Source: Bdellovibrionaceae bacterium UBA2351 (GTDB lineage Bacteria; Bdellovibrionota; Bdellovibrionia; Bdellovibrionales; Bdellovibrionaceae). From it: a DNA stretch of 6,075 nucleotides. The notes under the pieces were generated by a model. That model saw only the letters and a list, made by a program, of their open reading frames with translations. It made no database searches and was not told the DNA's origin. Below are positions 4,837-6,075 of this stretch, one piece after another; position 1 is the stretch's first letter; the number at the start of each line of letters is the position of its first letter. The stretch spans positions 812 to 6,886 of the forward strand of contig DDTZ01000181.1 of the NCBI GenBank assembly GCA_002344565.1. The letters run 5' to 3'. The translations under genes and the position numbers were made by a program.

Positions 4837-6075
4837 CTAGCAGGCGCCAGTACAATCGATAACCTTCTGGATACCGTTTTTATTCAATACTACGCGATAG
4901 AGCTGCATTTGTTTTTGCGTATCCACCCCATTTTCCTTAGCGCTATAGTTCACTAGCGCATAGAAGTAGTACATCTTATGGGACGTTTTACGGGTAAACC
5001 GTCCTTTTTGATCTAGAATCGTAATATCCTTCATGGGATCATCTAAGAATTTCAAATAGCGTTGTAGGTTAATACGTAGGTTCTCTTGCAATGAAAGAGG
5101 ATTGTCTTTGCCTTTAGATTTAGGAGCCAGACAATAAACACGTTTTAGAAATAGGACATCCTCTTTGAGATATGATTCCGCTTCCGAAACAGATGCACTT
5201 TTACGGCGATGACGGATTATTTCGGGAAGTTCCATTGTCCTAACGGTTTTAAGCCACTCTTTTATATGTCCAATCTGAACGTCTTTTTCTTTGAGTTCGT
5301 ATTCGAAATCGGGAACGTATTTAGAAATTCTTTTATTCAAAAAGCTTTTTGCAAAATCTTTCAAACGATCGCGAATGGCATACAGCCCCATCGCAAAGAA
5401 AATCAACGAGGCCCCTTGAAGTCCCAATTGATAAAAATCAGGGTTGCCCACTTGTTGCAAAACTGCGGCGGAAATACCCGCGATACACGCAGCTAAGGCA
5501 GCGGTCGGTTCAGAGAATTTTTTTAGCGACTGAGATTTTTGAACATCGATAAACATTTTTGATTGGAAAAACTTTTTCATTTGGCCTAAACGGACAAGTA
5601 AAAGTTCGCTGCTATCTTGGCTCTTTAAATGAGTCGGTGTTAAGCAATGCTTCTTCTGAAAATGCATTTCCTTTTTTTGCAAAATCGATAATTGCAGGTG
5701 CAACTGTCGCCAGCCATCAACAAATTTAACACGTTCGGCGGTGTCCAAATTTTTTTGAAAACGCGAGATTTCAAAATCGATTTTACCTAAGGTTTCGATA
5801 AAGACGTGGTGGATATATTCATCCAGTAAATTCACAACGGGCGAATTTACTGTCCAATTGGCATCCGTTACGCTTCGAACGCTTTCCATGATCTCAGCAA
5901 GATCATCGATTTCCGCCGATATTTCACTGAAAATGGTTTCCGAAACCACATTGTGCGTGCGAGAGTGAATCAGTAATAAATCACGTTTTATTTTACTTGT
6001 GCGAGCCTTTAATGTTTCCCCTACGATGCCACCTATAATTTGTACCGCAGAGGTCAACTGCTCTTCTACGTGGGC
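4837..6075 (-). CDS. Uncharacterised protein with a central two-helix membrane hairpin, 5' end outside window
   Basis: The frame is open to the right edge (it starts AHVEEQ), so the TTG at 6057 is an internal Leu and the N-terminus is missing; 412 residues are visible. Numbered from that Leu, residues 14-180 are mostly helical and charged, with coiled-coil-like stretches. Two hydrophobic helices at about 184-203 (PTAALAACIAGISAAVLQQV) and 209-227 (ending MGLYAI) are joined by a short loop. Flanking basic residues (KSQSLKK before, RDRLKDFAK after) suggest that both large domains face the cytoplasm. The C-terminal part has an amphipathic region, RHRRK at 282-286, and a terminal beta-like segment (SHKMYYFYALVNY, LYRVVLNKNGIQKVI). 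The RDRLKDF-type segment and the terminal NxxGI segment recall a widespread unnamed bacterial family of two-helix proteins; I cannot name a function. The next gene on this strand follows after 71 bp with no terminator seen. Confidence 0.85.
   Translation of the reverse strand, partial: AHVEEQLTSAVQIIGGIVGETLKARTSKIKRDLLLIHSRTHNVVSETIFSEISAEIDDLAEIMESVRSVTDANWTVNSPVVNLLDEYIHHVFIETLGKIDFEISRFQKNLDTAERVKFVDGWRQLHLQLSILQKKEMHFQKKHCLTPTHLKSQDSSELLLVRLGQMKKFFQSKMFIDVQKSQSLKKFSEPTAALAACIAGISAAVLQQVGNPDFYQLGLQGASLIFFAMGLYAIRDRLKDFAKSFLNKRISKYVPDFEYELKEKDVQIGHIKEWLKTVRTMELPEIIRHRRKSASVSEAESYLKEDVLFLKRVYCLAPKSKGKDNPLSLQENLRINLQRYLKFLDDPMKDITILDQKGRFTRKTSHKMYYFYALVNYSAKENGVDTQKQMQLYRVVLNKNGIQKVIDCTGAC

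Noticed and set aside
5209..5552. Two overlapping plus-strand open frames (5209-5496 and 5349-5552)
   Set aside because: Both are antisense to the two-helix membrane-protein gene and show no domain-like sequence.
6055..6057. TTG as the start of the right-hand gene
   Set aside because: The frame stays open to the window edge and no ribosome binding site precedes it, so the gene most likely begins outside the window.

Overview
The window is about 6 kb of AT-rich bacterial DNA (GC roughly 40-45% by eye). It holds a compact, conventional chromosomal region with an OxyR/AhpC/AhpF peroxide-defence module at its centre. No tRNA, rRNA, CRISPR array, insertion sequence or phage gene is visible. The signal-peptide protein and the two-membrane-segment protein at the right have a style I associate with Bdellovibrionota or related Gram-negative deltaproteobacterial lineages. 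That assignment is an impression from gene content and base composition, not a proof.

Layout. Positions 1-237 (+) are the 3' part of mscL, the large-conductance mechanosensitive channel, cut by the left edge and ending without the usual C-terminal helix. Convergent to it, 251-1210 (-) encodes OxyR with both redox cysteines. The 151-bp oxyR-ahpC divergent region (1211-1361) carries a perfect match to one half of the OxyR consensus (ATAG-N7-CTAT inside a 9-bp-arm palindrome at 1243-1263) and two or three further inverted repeats. Positions 1362-1928 (+) encode the 2-Cys peroxiredoxin AhpC, followed by a clear intrinsic terminator. After a 172-bp gap containing another hairpin, 2101-3675 (+) encodes its flavoprotein reductase AhpF. 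The likely ahpF terminator lies inside the 3' end of the convergent gene 3683-4765 (-). That gene encodes a secreted or periplasmic protein whose conserved residues resemble the amidoligase / glutamine-synthetase-like carboxylate-amine ligase fold. Upstream of it on the same strand, 4837 to the right edge (-) encodes an uncharacterised protein with a central pair of membrane helices, cut by the window end.

How the genes work together. By homology, OxyR is oxidised by H2O2 through a Cys206-Cys215 disulfide and would then activate ahpC across the shared intergenic region, while probably restraining its own promoter, whose -10 element overlaps the palindrome. AhpC reduces peroxides and is recycled by AhpF using NAD(P)H, FAD and two CxxC centres. 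The terminator between ahpC and ahpF would favour an excess of AhpC over AhpF. The mscL gene and the two right-hand minus-strand genes have no evident link to peroxide defence. The least ordinary item is the signal-peptide-bearing amidoligase-like protein, because ATP-dependent ligases are not expected outside the cytoplasm.
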